Assembly (NCBI GenBank): GCA_937893145.1
Contig: CALBJW010000222.1
Location: forward strand, 1 to 15,587
Source of the DNA: an uncultured Prevotellaceae bacterium
GTDB lineage: Bacteria > Bacteroidota > Bacteroidia > Bacteroidales > Bacteroidaceae
Reading direction: 5' to 3'
DNA: 15,587 nt
Every line of letters starts with the position of its first letter. Positions within the stretch are counted from its first letter, which is position 1. This document shows, one piece after another, positions 6,840 through 13,570 of the stretch. Under the pieces are notes generated by a model that made no database searches, was not told the origin of the DNA, and worked only from the letters and a program-made list of their open reading frames with translations. A program made the translations under genes and the position numbers.

Positions 6840-8894
6840 ATGAAAGCAAAAAGCATTATTACAATGATTGCATTAGCTATGTCTTCAGCAGCCTTTGCTC
6901 AGGGCACAGGTATTGGCATCAAGTTAGAGAACATGAACCAGGAGGTAAAGCCTGGAACAGATTTTTATCAGTATGCATGTGGTGGATGGATGAAGAACAA
7001 TCCACTTGGTCCTGAGTATGCTCGTTTCGGTTCTTTCAACACAGTATCTGAGGAGAACAACAAGCGTATTCGCCAGATTATCGAGGAACTCGCTTCGCAG
7101 AAGCAGGAGAAGGGTAGTCTCGGACAGAAGATTGGCGACCTCTATGCCCTTCGCATGGATTCTGTTCGCCAGAACAAGGAGGGAGTTCAGCCAGTTATGG
7201 CAGACCTCAACCGCGTTGCAGGCACTAAGACTCTCGACGAACTCTTCAATCTTCTTCTCAAGATGGGGGCTGAGGGTGTAAGCTGTAGCGACCTCTGGGG
7301 CTCGTATATCGGAGCCGATATGATGTCGAGCAAGGACAATATCCTCGAAATCGTTCAGGGTGGCTATTCTATCGAACGCGATTACTATGTAAAGGACGAT
7401 GCAGCCAACAAGGCTATCCTCGATGCCTACAAGGAACACATCGTCAAGATGTTCAAGCTCACAGGCATGACAGAGAAGGATGCTCGTGTGAAGATGGAGA
7501 ACATCGTGGCTCTCGAAACAGTCATGGCTCGTGCTGGTAAGAGCAATGTGGAACTCCGTGACCCTGCTGCCAACTACCACAAGATGTCGTACTCAGAGTT
7601 CAAGAAGGAGTTCAAGGGCTACAACTGGGATAAGTACTTCACATCTCAGGGCATCACAGGCATCGACCACCTCTCAGTAGGTCAGCCAGAAGCACTCAAG
7701 AAGGCTCTCGAAGTATGGAACACAGCTACTCTCGGTGTACTCAAGGACTGGTTCCAGTGGCAGATACTTGAGTCGGCAGGCGGTATGCTTGGCGACAAGG
7801 TTTATGCAGAGGAGTTCGACTTCCACTCACACATCATGACTGGTGCTAAGGAGCCACAGCCTCGTTGGAAGCGTTCGGTAAACTCAGTAAACGGTGTGCT
7901 TGGTGAGGCAGTAGGTAAGATGTACTGCGAGAAGTATTTCCCTGCAGCAAATAAGGCTCGTATGGAACAGCTTGTCAAGAACCTCCAGATAGCACTCGGT
8001 CAGCGTATCGATGCTCAGGAATGGATGTCTGCCGAGACTAAGAAAGCAGCACACGAGAAGCTTGATGCCTTCTATGTAAAGATTGGTTATCCAAACGAAT
8101 GGCGTGACTACTCAGCCATGACTATCGACCCTGCCAAGAACCTCTACGACAACATGAAGGAAGTGAGCAAGTGGGCACACAAGGACTTCATCGCTCGTAA
8201 GTGGAAGAAGCCAGTAGATCGCAACGAATGGCACATGACTCCACAGACTGTAAACGCATACTACAACCCTACAACCAACGAAATCTGTTTCCCTGCAGGT
8301 ATCCTCCAGTACCCATTCTTCGATATGGAGGCAGACGATGCATTCAACTATGGTGCTATCGGTGTAGTCATCGGACATGAGATGTCGCACGGATTCGACG
8401 ACCAGGGTCGCCAGTTCGACAAGGAAGGTAACTTCCGTGACTGGTGGGCATCAGGCGATGGTGACAAGTACAACGAACGTGCACAGGTCATCAAGGACTT
8501 CTTCTCAGGCATTACAGTTCTTCCTGCCAACGAAACTACAGGAGCTGTAGAACTCAAGGGTAATGGCGACCTCACTTGTGGTGAAAACCTCGGCGACCAC
8601 GGTGGTCTCAAGTTTGCTTACGCAGCATTCAAGAACGCTACTAAGGACAACCCACTCCCAGTAAAGGATGGCTTCACTCCAGAACAGCGCTTCTTCCTTG
8701 CCTACGCAGGAGTATGGGCACAGAACATCACAGAGGCTGAGATTCGTCGTCTCACCAACATGGACCCTCACTCACTTGGCGAATGGCGTGTCAACGGAGC
8801 ACTTCCACTCATCGACATGTGGTACGATGCCTTCGACATCAAGCCAGAAGACCCAATGTATGTGGCTCCTGAGAAGCGTGTGAAGATTTGGTAA
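6840..8894 (+). CDS. M13 family zinc metallopeptidase (neprilysin/PepO-like)
   Basis: A 684-residue exported endopeptidase of normal family length. The signal peptide is residues 1-21 (MKAKSIITMIALAMSSAAFAQ). The N-terminal M13 helical domain begins at KPGTDFYQYACGGW and runs to about residue 420. The catalytic domain has the substrate-binding NAYYNPTTNEICFPAGILQ (472-490), zinc ligands His513 and His517 with Glu514 in HEMSH, third ligand Glu582 with Asp586 in GENLGDHGG, and the late DPHSLGEWRVNG (642-653) with the conserved His and Arg. The C-terminus ends KRVKIW, like the family's terminal Trp. These enzymes cut oligopeptides in the periplasm or at the cell surface. Codon use is strongly biased (CGT/CGC for Arg, AAG, CTC), suggesting high expression and contrasting with the next two genes. 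Only 20 bp separate it from the MBOAT gene. Confidence 0.97.
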   Translation: MKAKSIITMIALAMSSAAFAQGTGIGIKLENMNQEVKPGTDFYQYACGGWMKNNPLGPEYARFGSFNTVSEENNKRIRQIIEELASQKQEKGSLGQKIGDLYALRMDSVRQNKEGVQPVMADLNRVAGTKTLDELFNLLLKMGAEGVSCSDLWGSYIGADMMSSKDNILEIVQGGYSIERDYYVKDDAANKAILDAYKEHIVKMFKLTGMTEKDARVKMENIVALETVMARAGKSNVELRDPAANYHKMSYSEFKKEFKGYNWDKYFTSQGITGIDHLSVGQPEALKKALEVWNTATLGVLKDWFQWQILESAGGMLGDKVYAEEFDFHSHIMTGAKEPQPRWKRSVNSVNGVLGEAVGKMYCEKYFPAANKARMEQLVKNLQIALGQRIDAQEWMSAETKKAAHEKLDAFYVKIGYPNEWRDYSAMTIDPAKNLYDNMKEVSKWAHKDFIARKWKKPVDRNEWHMTPQTVNAYYNPTTNEICFPAGILQYPFFDMEADDAFNYGAIGVVIGHEMSHGFDDQGRQFDKEGNFRDWWASGDGDKYNERAQVIKDFFSGITVLPANETTGAVELKGNGDLTCGENLGDHGGLKFAYAAFKNATKDNPLPVKDGFTPEQRFFLAYAGVWAQNITEAEIRRLTNMDPHSLGEWRVNGALPLIDMWYDAFDIKPEDPMYVAPEKRVKIW

Positions 8895-8914
8895 AAAGAA
8901 ACTTTTAGTGTGCT

Positions 8915-10363
8915 ATGCTGTTCAATTCATTGTGTTTCTTGATATTCTTGCCATTAGCATTCTGCTTTTATTGGTTTGTGTTTGGCAGGAATATCAGAAT
9001 GCAGAACCTGTTTGTCATATTTATCAGTTACATCTTCTATGGGTGGTGGGATTGGAGATTCCTATTCCTTATTGCCTTTACATCGGGATGCAGCTTTTTG
9101 GCAGGCATGATGATAGAGCATTACAGAAAACAAGGTGATGCAAGGACAGCAAGAAACATATCTATTGGCAATGTGGTGGTAAACCTCTCCATACTTGGTG
9201 TGTTCAAGTATTATAATTTCTTTATTGGAAATCTGGAGTCTTTACTGTCTGCTTTCAACTGCCATTTAGATTATCCTACATTAAATATTATTCTTCCTGT
9301 AGGAATCAGTTTCTATACATTTCAGGCACTGAGTTATACTATAGATGTTTACAGAAACAAGATAGAGGCAACGAAGGACCCTTGTGCATTCTTTGCCTTC
9401 ATCAGTTTCTTCCCACAGTTGGTTGCTGGCCCTATTGAGCGAGCAACCAACTTACTTCCCCAGTTTCAGAAAGACAGAACATTCGATTATGCTGCAGCAG
9501 TAGATGGTTGCAGACAGATGTTGTTGGGATTTTGCAAGAAAATCCTTATAGCGGATATGTGTGCTGTGGAGGTTGATGCAATATGGGCAAATTATCAGAA
9601 CGAATCGAGTGTGAGTCTGTTGATAGGTGCTCTGTTGTTTAGTTTCCAGATATATGGAGACTTTTCTGGTTATTCCGACATAGCAATCGGTACTGCAAAG
9701 TTGTTTGGCATTAGATTGATGGCAAACTTCAAGCATCCGTATTTATCACGCGATGTGGCTGAATTCTGGAAAAGGTGGCACATATCGTTGAACACCTGGT
9801 TTGTTGACTATGTATATATTCCATTAGGCGGCAGTCGTAATGGAAATGTGATGAAGTTCAGGAACACCCTTGTTATCTTTCTGTTAAGTGGATTGTGGCA
9901 TGGAGCAAGATGGACATTCGTGTTTTGGGGCCTATACCATGCCTTGCTATTCCTTCCGCTCATGCTATTAGGAAACAACCATCGCTATAAGGATGTTGTT
10001 GCGATGGGGCGGATGTTGCCAAATGTGAGAGAGGTATTGCAGATTGCCACTACATTCTTCCTTGTGATGATAGGTTGGATATTCTTCAGGGCAGAAAGCC
10101 TTTCGAGAGGTTTGGGCTATCTTATGGGCATGTTCAATGTTAGGGAATGGAGTAGTGACTATTTGTCAAAACCAATACTTGCCTATTGTGTTGTTCTTAT
10201 GCTTGTGGAATGGTTGCAACGCGACAAAGAACATGCGTTTCAGTTTCCCGACAAAGGCATTTTCAAATACTACTTCTTCAGGTATGTACTCTATGTTACA
10301 ATAATTAGCATTCTGTTGTCTTGCAGTGGTGAACCCGCAGCATTCATTTATTTCCAGTTTTAG
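8915..10363 (+). CDS. MBOAT family O-acyltransferase (AlgI/DltB-like)
   Basis: A 482-residue polytopic membrane protein with about eleven hydrophobic segments. Family landmarks run in order: FYGWWDWRF near the N-terminus, LPVGISFYTFQALSYTIDVYR (127-147), FFPQLVAGPIERA (165-177), FSFQIYGDFSGYSDIAIG (242-259), the FWKRWHISLNTWF segment with His289, and LSGLWHGARWTFVFWGLYH with His329, the expected catalytic His. AlgI-type MBOATs take an acyl group, usually acetyl, at the cytoplasmic face and pass it across the membrane to a partner that modifies an exported polysaccharide. The acceptor here is unknown. ATG 8915 starts the first hydrophobic segment. No promoter lies in the 20-bp gap after the M13 gene, so read-through is likely. 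The next gene starts 2 bp after its stop. Arg codons are often AGA/AGG, unlike the preceding gene. Confidence 0.95.
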   Translation: MLFNSLCFLIFLPLAFCFYWFVFGRNIRMQNLFVIFISYIFYGWWDWRFLFLIAFTSGCSFLAGMMIEHYRKQGDARTARNISIGNVVVNLSILGVFKYYNFFIGNLESLLSAFNCHLDYPTLNIILPVGISFYTFQALSYTIDVYRNKIEATKDPCAFFAFISFFPQLVAGPIERATNLLPQFQKDRTFDYAAAVDGCRQMLLGFCKKILIADMCAVEVDAIWANYQNESSVSLLIGALLFSFQIYGDFSGYSDIAIGTAKLFGIRLMANFKHPYLSRDVAEFWKRWHISLNTWFVDYVYIPLGGSRNGNVMKFRNTLVIFLLSGLWHGARWTFVFWGLYHALLFLPLMLLGNNHRYKDVVAMGRMLPNVREVLQIATTFFLVMIGWIFFRAESLSRGLGYLMGMFNVREWSSDYLSKPILAYCVVLMLVEWLQRDKEHAFQFPDKGIFKYYFFRYVLYVTIISILLSCSGEPAAFIYFQF

Positions 10364-10365
10364 AC

Positions 10366-11358
10366 ATGAAAAAGTTCCTAAGTCGTATCTTGGCACTATC
10401 TATACCATTTGATATTGTCCTTGCTCTATATCTTATCTTGGACCCTTTTAGGGTGGTTTGGCATTACGACAAATACTATTCATCGTCGAACCATGTGGCT
10501 GTAAATAGAGGATACGCATCCACCTGTATGTATGACAACAACTACAGGCGGTATCATTACGATTCCTTCATCTTTGGCAATTCCCGAAGTCTTGTCTATT
10601 CGGTTGAGGAGTGGAAGAAGTATATCCCTGCATCAAGCGTGTGCTACCATTTCGACTGTTCTGGTGGTAATATAGAGGATTTGTACTACAAAATCAAATA
10701 CATCAACCAGCACGGAGAGAAAGTAAGGAATGCACTGTTCATCATAGACAGAGAACTGCTTTCTCACATTACCTTGACAGGACTCCGATTTGAGGTTGCA
10801 CCACAGTTGAAGGGGAATGAAAACTACTTCGACTTTCAGCGTGAGAACTTTGAGGCGTTTGTCACCCCCTCCTTCTTTACGGCATATATTGATTACCATC
10901 TGACACACGAATTCAAGGACTACATGGACCAGTATCTCATCCAGTATCCATCAGAGGCAGACTTGGTGACAAATGAGATTCATAGGCACCATACTGATTC
11001 GCTTATTCTATCAGGTGAATACTACACAGAGGAGAGGGTGAAGATTTTTGCCAATGCCCAATTCCCCGACTCTATAGCACCTGCGGTGTTGGAGGGGAAG
11101 AGAAAGAAGTTGTTGACATCAATCCATGACCTGCTCACACAAAACAACACCGACTACAGGATAATCATCAATCCCCTTTACGACCAGGTTCGACTTAACC
11201 CAAGAGATGTGAAGTTCCTGAAGCAGACATTTGGAAAGGACAAGGTCTTTGACTTCTCAGGACCAAACAAATGGAACAAGGACTATCATAACTACTACGA
11301 GACATCCCATTACAGGGCGTGTGTGGCAAATGATATTCTTAGCGTGATTTACAGGTAA
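10366..11358 (+). CDS. Probable SGNH-like exported partner of the MBOAT acyltransferase
   Basis: A 330-residue protein with one N-terminal membrane anchor or uncleaved signal (residues 5-27), then a soluble domain outside the inner membrane. I do not recognise a close named family. Two motifs suggest an SGNH-hydrolase-like fold: FIFGNSRS (68-75), resembling block I with a nucleophile at Ser73, and YYETSHYR near the C-terminus (Glu312, His315), in the place of the D-x-x-H dyad common in AlgJ/AlgX/DltD-type partners. The acid is Glu, not Asp. The gene begins 2 bp after the MBOAT stop, so the two are almost certainly co-translated. MBOAT plus an SGNH-like partner is the known layout for polysaccharide O-acetylation. 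I infer that this protein completes acyl transfer to a glycan; deacetylase activity is an alternative. Confidence 0.65.
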   Translation: MKKFLSRILALSIPFDIVLALYLILDPFRVVWHYDKYYSSSNHVAVNRGYASTCMYDNNYRRYHYDSFIFGNSRSLVYSVEEWKKYIPASSVCYHFDCSGGNIEDLYYKIKYINQHGEKVRNALFIIDRELLSHITLTGLRFEVAPQLKGNENYFDFQRENFEAFVTPSFFTAYIDYHLTHEFKDYMDQYLIQYPSEADLVTNEIHRHHTDSLILSGEYYTEERVKIFANAQFPDSIAPAVLEGKRKKLLTSIHDLLTQNNTDYRIIINPLYDQVRLNPRDVKFLKQTFGKDKVFDFSGPNKWNKDYHNYYETSHYRACVANDILSVIYR

Positions 11359-11371
11359 GCATACCTTTTTT
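11353..11371 (+). terminator. Weak terminator at the end of the M13-MBOAT-SGNH run
   Basis: AGGTA/TACCT forms a 5-bp stem with loop AGCA, overlapping the stop codon of the SGNH-like gene, and is followed by TTTTT. The convergent gene ends at 11373, so little room is left for a stronger structure. The call is tentative. Confidence 0.4.
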
Positions 11372-11372
11372 A

Positions 11373-12596
11373 TTATTCAGGCTTTGCCCAGAAATACTCA
11401 GGGTCAGTAGTGTATTCACACTTGTAGTTGTCGTTGTCAAAACCTTCGGGGATGAGTTTCACATCTTGAGTCGGGTCGTTGTCGCGGTATATGCTCTCAG
11501 GATTGAAACGACTAATCTTCTTGCACACAAAATAGTAGAGGTTCTTAGCCATGTACTGTTCGAGGTAGTACTCCTTCGTCTGAGGACTTTCGTGGTTCCA
11601 GTTGGCTGTTTCGCAAAGCACAAGCGGACGTCCATCAATCAGTCGCTCACGAACCTCAGCGATGCTGAGCATAGAGCCGCCCTCGTCCATCACCCACGCA
11701 TCCATAGTAGGGTCGATGTATAGCCATTTGCCGAGTTGTGACGACCAAACCGAATTGATGACATGACATTCCATGTCGAAAGGGTCTGCAGGCATACAAG
11801 TGACATATCGTGCAGGAATACCCATAGACAGGTACATCTCGCAGAGAGAGATAGCCAGTTGCCTGCAGTTCACTCCCTTACCAGTAGTCTTATGGTAGTT
11901 ATATAGGTCGATAGCATCCATTTCAGCAAACGCTCTGTTCGAACCATCATGTCGGATATTGTCGTGGGCGAAGTGAAGCAGATTGATGATTTTCGACATT
12001 TCATCTCCAGTACCAGCAATGGAGTCGAGCTGGAAATACTCACGAACCATTCTGAGGTTCAACGACTCCTTTGGCTGATATACGAAAGGCGACTCCGATT
12101 TAGTCTCCTTACCGTATGGAGCCGACTTCTTCAACACATTTAGAGGTGCTCGTCCCTCTACTATCGAGAGCAGAGCCTTGTATTTCTTGTCTTTGTGAAG
12201 GCATTCAAGGTCCTTGTCGTTCAACATATTAACATAGTTCTTGTATCCGTTGTTGACACACTGCTCAAGAGTGGCGAGAGCTTGCTTCTTCTCTCCCATG
12301 AGGGCATAGATACATGCCTTGTCATACTGGAACAATCCCTTCTGCTCCTCTATCGCCTTCTTCGGAATGTTAGGCTCCACCTCGTATATGGTCGTCGTGT
12401 CGAAATACTGTATTAAGGCATCCACCTCCTCGACCGCCTCCCTATATTTGCCCTGAGCATATAGGGCATTATACTCTGGTTGATGCTTTTCCAAGAACTT
12501 CAGCATATCATTCATTCTCTGACTTTGTGCATTCGCCATCTGTGCAAATGCCATCATTGTGACAACAAGTGTCATGGTTGTAAATAGTCTTTTCAT
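11373..12596 (-). CDS. Exported TPR-like and transglutaminase-like protein
   Basis: A 407-residue protein from the ATG at 12596. This start is preferred over the in-frame ATG at 12719 because it begins a clear signal peptide (MKRLFTTMTLVVTMMAFAQMANA, cleavage near residue 23), and because the -7 box at 12630-12623 lies downstream of the longer start. Residues 40-145 are helical and TPR-like (YDKACIYALMGEKKQALATLEQ is one repeat). Residues ~195-300 are a transglutaminase-like (papain-fold) domain: Cys244 in GKGVNCRQLAISLCEMY, His278 in MECHVINSVW and Asp295 in WLYIDPTMD, an intact Cys-His-Asp triad. Bacterial members are usually peptidases or amidases rather than cross-linkers; the substrate is unknown. 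It converges on the SGNH-like gene, 14 bp away. The operon status is single-gene. Confidence 0.87.
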   Translation of the reverse strand: MKRLFTTMTLVVTMMAFAQMANAQSQRMNDMLKFLEKHQPEYNALYAQGKYREAVEEVDALIQYFDTTTIYEVEPNIPKKAIEEQKGLFQYDKACIYALMGEKKQALATLEQCVNNGYKNYVNMLNDKDLECLHKDKKYKALLSIVEGRAPLNVLKKSAPYGKETKSESPFVYQPKESLNLRMVREYFQLDSIAGTGDEMSKIINLLHFAHDNIRHDGSNRAFAEMDAIDLYNYHKTTGKGVNCRQLAISLCEMYLSMGIPARYVTCMPADPFDMECHVINSVWSSQLGKWLYIDPTMDAWVMDEGGSMLSIAEVRERLIDGRPLVLCETANWNHESPQTKEYYLEQYMAKNLYYFVCKKISRFNPESIYRDNDPTQDVKLIPEGFDNDNYKCEYTTDPEYFWAKPE

Positions 12597-12622
12597 TGTC
12601 TTCTCTTTTTCTTGTTCGGGTG

Positions 12623-12630
12623 CAAAGATA
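12623..12630 (-). promoter_or_regulatory. -7 box of the transglutaminase-like gene
   Basis: The minus strand reads TATCTTTG at 12630-12623, followed by the common CACCC, 26 bp upstream of the start at 12596. No -33 TTG is present at 17-23 bp. It fixes the true start by placing transcription after the upstream in-frame ATG. Confidence 0.7.
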
Positions 12631-12695
12631 AGCATAATAGAAATAACAGCATTGTAAAAAATGGACATTTTCCGCATCCAACCTAATGTGTGGCA

Positions 12696-12761
12696 AATAA
12701 GATAGTATATCTTCCGCAATAAGATAGTATATCTTCCTGAATAACATAGTATATCTTATTT
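12696..12761. repeat. Three tandem 22-bp repeats, each holding an AAGATA-GTA-TATCTT inverted repeat
   Basis: Units start at 12696, 12718 and 12740. The core AAGATAGTATATCTT is a perfect 6-bp inverted repeat with a 3-bp spacer in the first two units (12699-12713 and 12721-12735). In the third (12743-12757) one base in the left arm is changed. The units are in phase with two helical turns of DNA. The array lies 66-131 bp upstream of the -7 box of the transglutaminase-like gene, a possible place for an operator. Confidence 0.85.
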
Positions 12762-12776
12762 TAAAAACATACTGAA

Positions 12777-12858
12777 GATTAACTCTATTCTTCCGCAGGT
12801 TTAACTCTATTCCTCCGCATGTTTAACCTCAAACCTCCGCAAATTTAATCTTTCCCCC
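12777..12858. repeat. Tandem array of about four 22-bp units (TCCGCA-GTTTAAC type)
   Basis: Units begin at 12777, 12799 and 12821, with a degenerate fourth from 12843. They share TTTAACTCTATT or a variant followed by CCTCCGCA or TTCCGCA. The TCCGCA hexamers fall at 12792, 12814 and 12836, exactly 22 bp apart. The first unit of the neighbouring array (12696-12717) also ends in CTTCCGC, so the two arrays may be related. A separate similar copy (TCCGCAAGTTTTATCTTCAA) lies at 13344-13363. Confidence 0.8.
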
Positions 12859-12861
12859 AAT

Positions 12862-13192
12862 TTTTTTCGTACGAAAAGCCAAAACAACTATACATCTATA
12901 CATAACGCTCCAAATAGTCCGATTGAACTATTGATACACAATCTGTTAGCATGGTGTATAGTTCTATGTACCCTCGATGTATGGTTATGTATGGTTGAAA
13001 GTTTGTCTTTTCCTAAAACAAGAAAGTCCGAATAGAACATCGCAGCGATCGCTTACCAACTATACATAACCATACATCGAGGGTACATCTATCCATACAT
13101 AGATGTAACATGCAGATACCCAATCAAATACCAATCTCTCGATGCCCTCTATGTATAGATGTATGGTTGTTTTGACTTTTCGTGCGAAAAAA
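12862..13192. mobile_element. 331-bp near-palindromic, MITE-like element without coding capacity
   Basis: The ends are inverted repeats of 43 bp: 12862-12904 against the complement of 13150-13192 match at 40 of 43 positions, and all three differences are transitions. A second inverted pair, 12966-12997 and 13057-13088, is 27 bp perfect and 32 bp with one G-T. Both pairs share the same centre (13027), and the stretches between them are 61 bp on each side. Each outer end carries a further palindrome, TTTTCGTACGAAAA or TTTTCGTGCGAAAA. CAA flanks both ends (12858-12860 and 13193-13195), which could be a 3-bp target duplication or chance. No ORF or transposase is inside. A MITE is the simplest reading; a structured RNA gene or a fixed extrusion hairpin is possible. 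Confidence 0.6.
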
Positions 13193-13337
13193 CAACAGTG
13201 CCGAAAAGGTGCGTTTTGTTGATTCCGAATTCACAATCAAGTGCAACTATGCTAATGTGTGGACTAAGGTAGGAATGTATTAAACCTTTCATAACCACAC
13301 ATAGAACGAATAGGTGTTTTCACCCTACCATATAATT

Positions 13338-13386
13338 TATCAGTCCGCAAGTTTTATCTTCAAATACTTTGTGGACTGATATTTTT
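13338..13386 (+). terminator. Orphan plus-strand intrinsic terminator
   Basis: TATCAGTCCGCAA (13338-13350) pairs with TTGTGGACTGATA (13369-13381) over 13 bp with a single G-T pair. The loop is 18 nt and TTTTT follows at 13382-13386. On the minus strand no T run follows, so it acts rightward. No plus-strand gene lies within 1.9 kb upstream, which suggests a noncoding plus-strand transcript. Confidence 0.65.
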
Positions 13387-13454
13387 ATATGCTTAGTTGT
13401 GTATAATAACTTTTTTGAGGTTTGAAGTTGAGTTTTAATATAAAAGTTGATTTT

Positions 13455-13487
13455 GTGGTGATAGAGTGGTGATAAAATGGTGATGAT
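13455..13487. repeat. Three tandem 11-bp GTGGTGAT repeats
   Basis: GTGGTGATAGA (13455), GTGGTGATAAA (13466) and ATGGTGATGAT (13477) are consecutive 11-bp units, one helical turn each. A related GGTGGTGATGGTG stretch follows at 13531-13543. They lie just downstream of the stop codon of the minus-strand gene ending at 13571. Confidence 0.7.
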
Positions 13488-13570
13488 TTTTGCGTTAAAT
13501 ACCTAATTGTTAATGTTATAACCCTAAAATGGTGGTGATGGTGTTAATTTGATATGAAAATTTTAATTGC

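Larger units (their letters stand above)
12720..13570. other. Gene-free, A/T-rich repeat region
   Basis: No convincing protein gene, tRNA or rRNA is found here on either strand. The region holds the two 22-bp arrays, the 331-bp palindrome, the orphan terminator and the 11-bp repeats listed separately. CTAATGTGTGG occurs at 12683-12693 and again at 13252-13262, on both sides of the palindrome. TGTGGACT occurs at 13258-13265 and 13370-13377. Confidence 0.8.

Noticed and set aside
12597..12719. N-terminal extension of the transglutaminase-like protein from ATG 12719
   Set aside because: The extension would run through the promoter and part of the 22-bp repeats, and would bury the signal peptide that starts at 12596.
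12840..12847. Minus-strand TAAATTTG as a second promoter for the transglutaminase-like gene
   Set aside because: It lies in the degenerate 22-bp array, has no -33 element, and a better box lies at 12630-12623.
12696..12858. CRISPR-like repeat array
   Set aside because: The 22-bp units are directly tandem, with no unique spacers of constant length and no cas genes nearby.
12862..13192. Retron msr/msd or similar reverse-transcribed RNA
   Set aside because: The nested inverted repeats are suggestive, but no reverse transcriptase is in the window and the 478-residue protein has no RT motifs such as YxDD.
12862..13192. Complete insertion sequence
   Set aside because: It is only 331 bp and encodes no transposase; at most it is a non-autonomous element.
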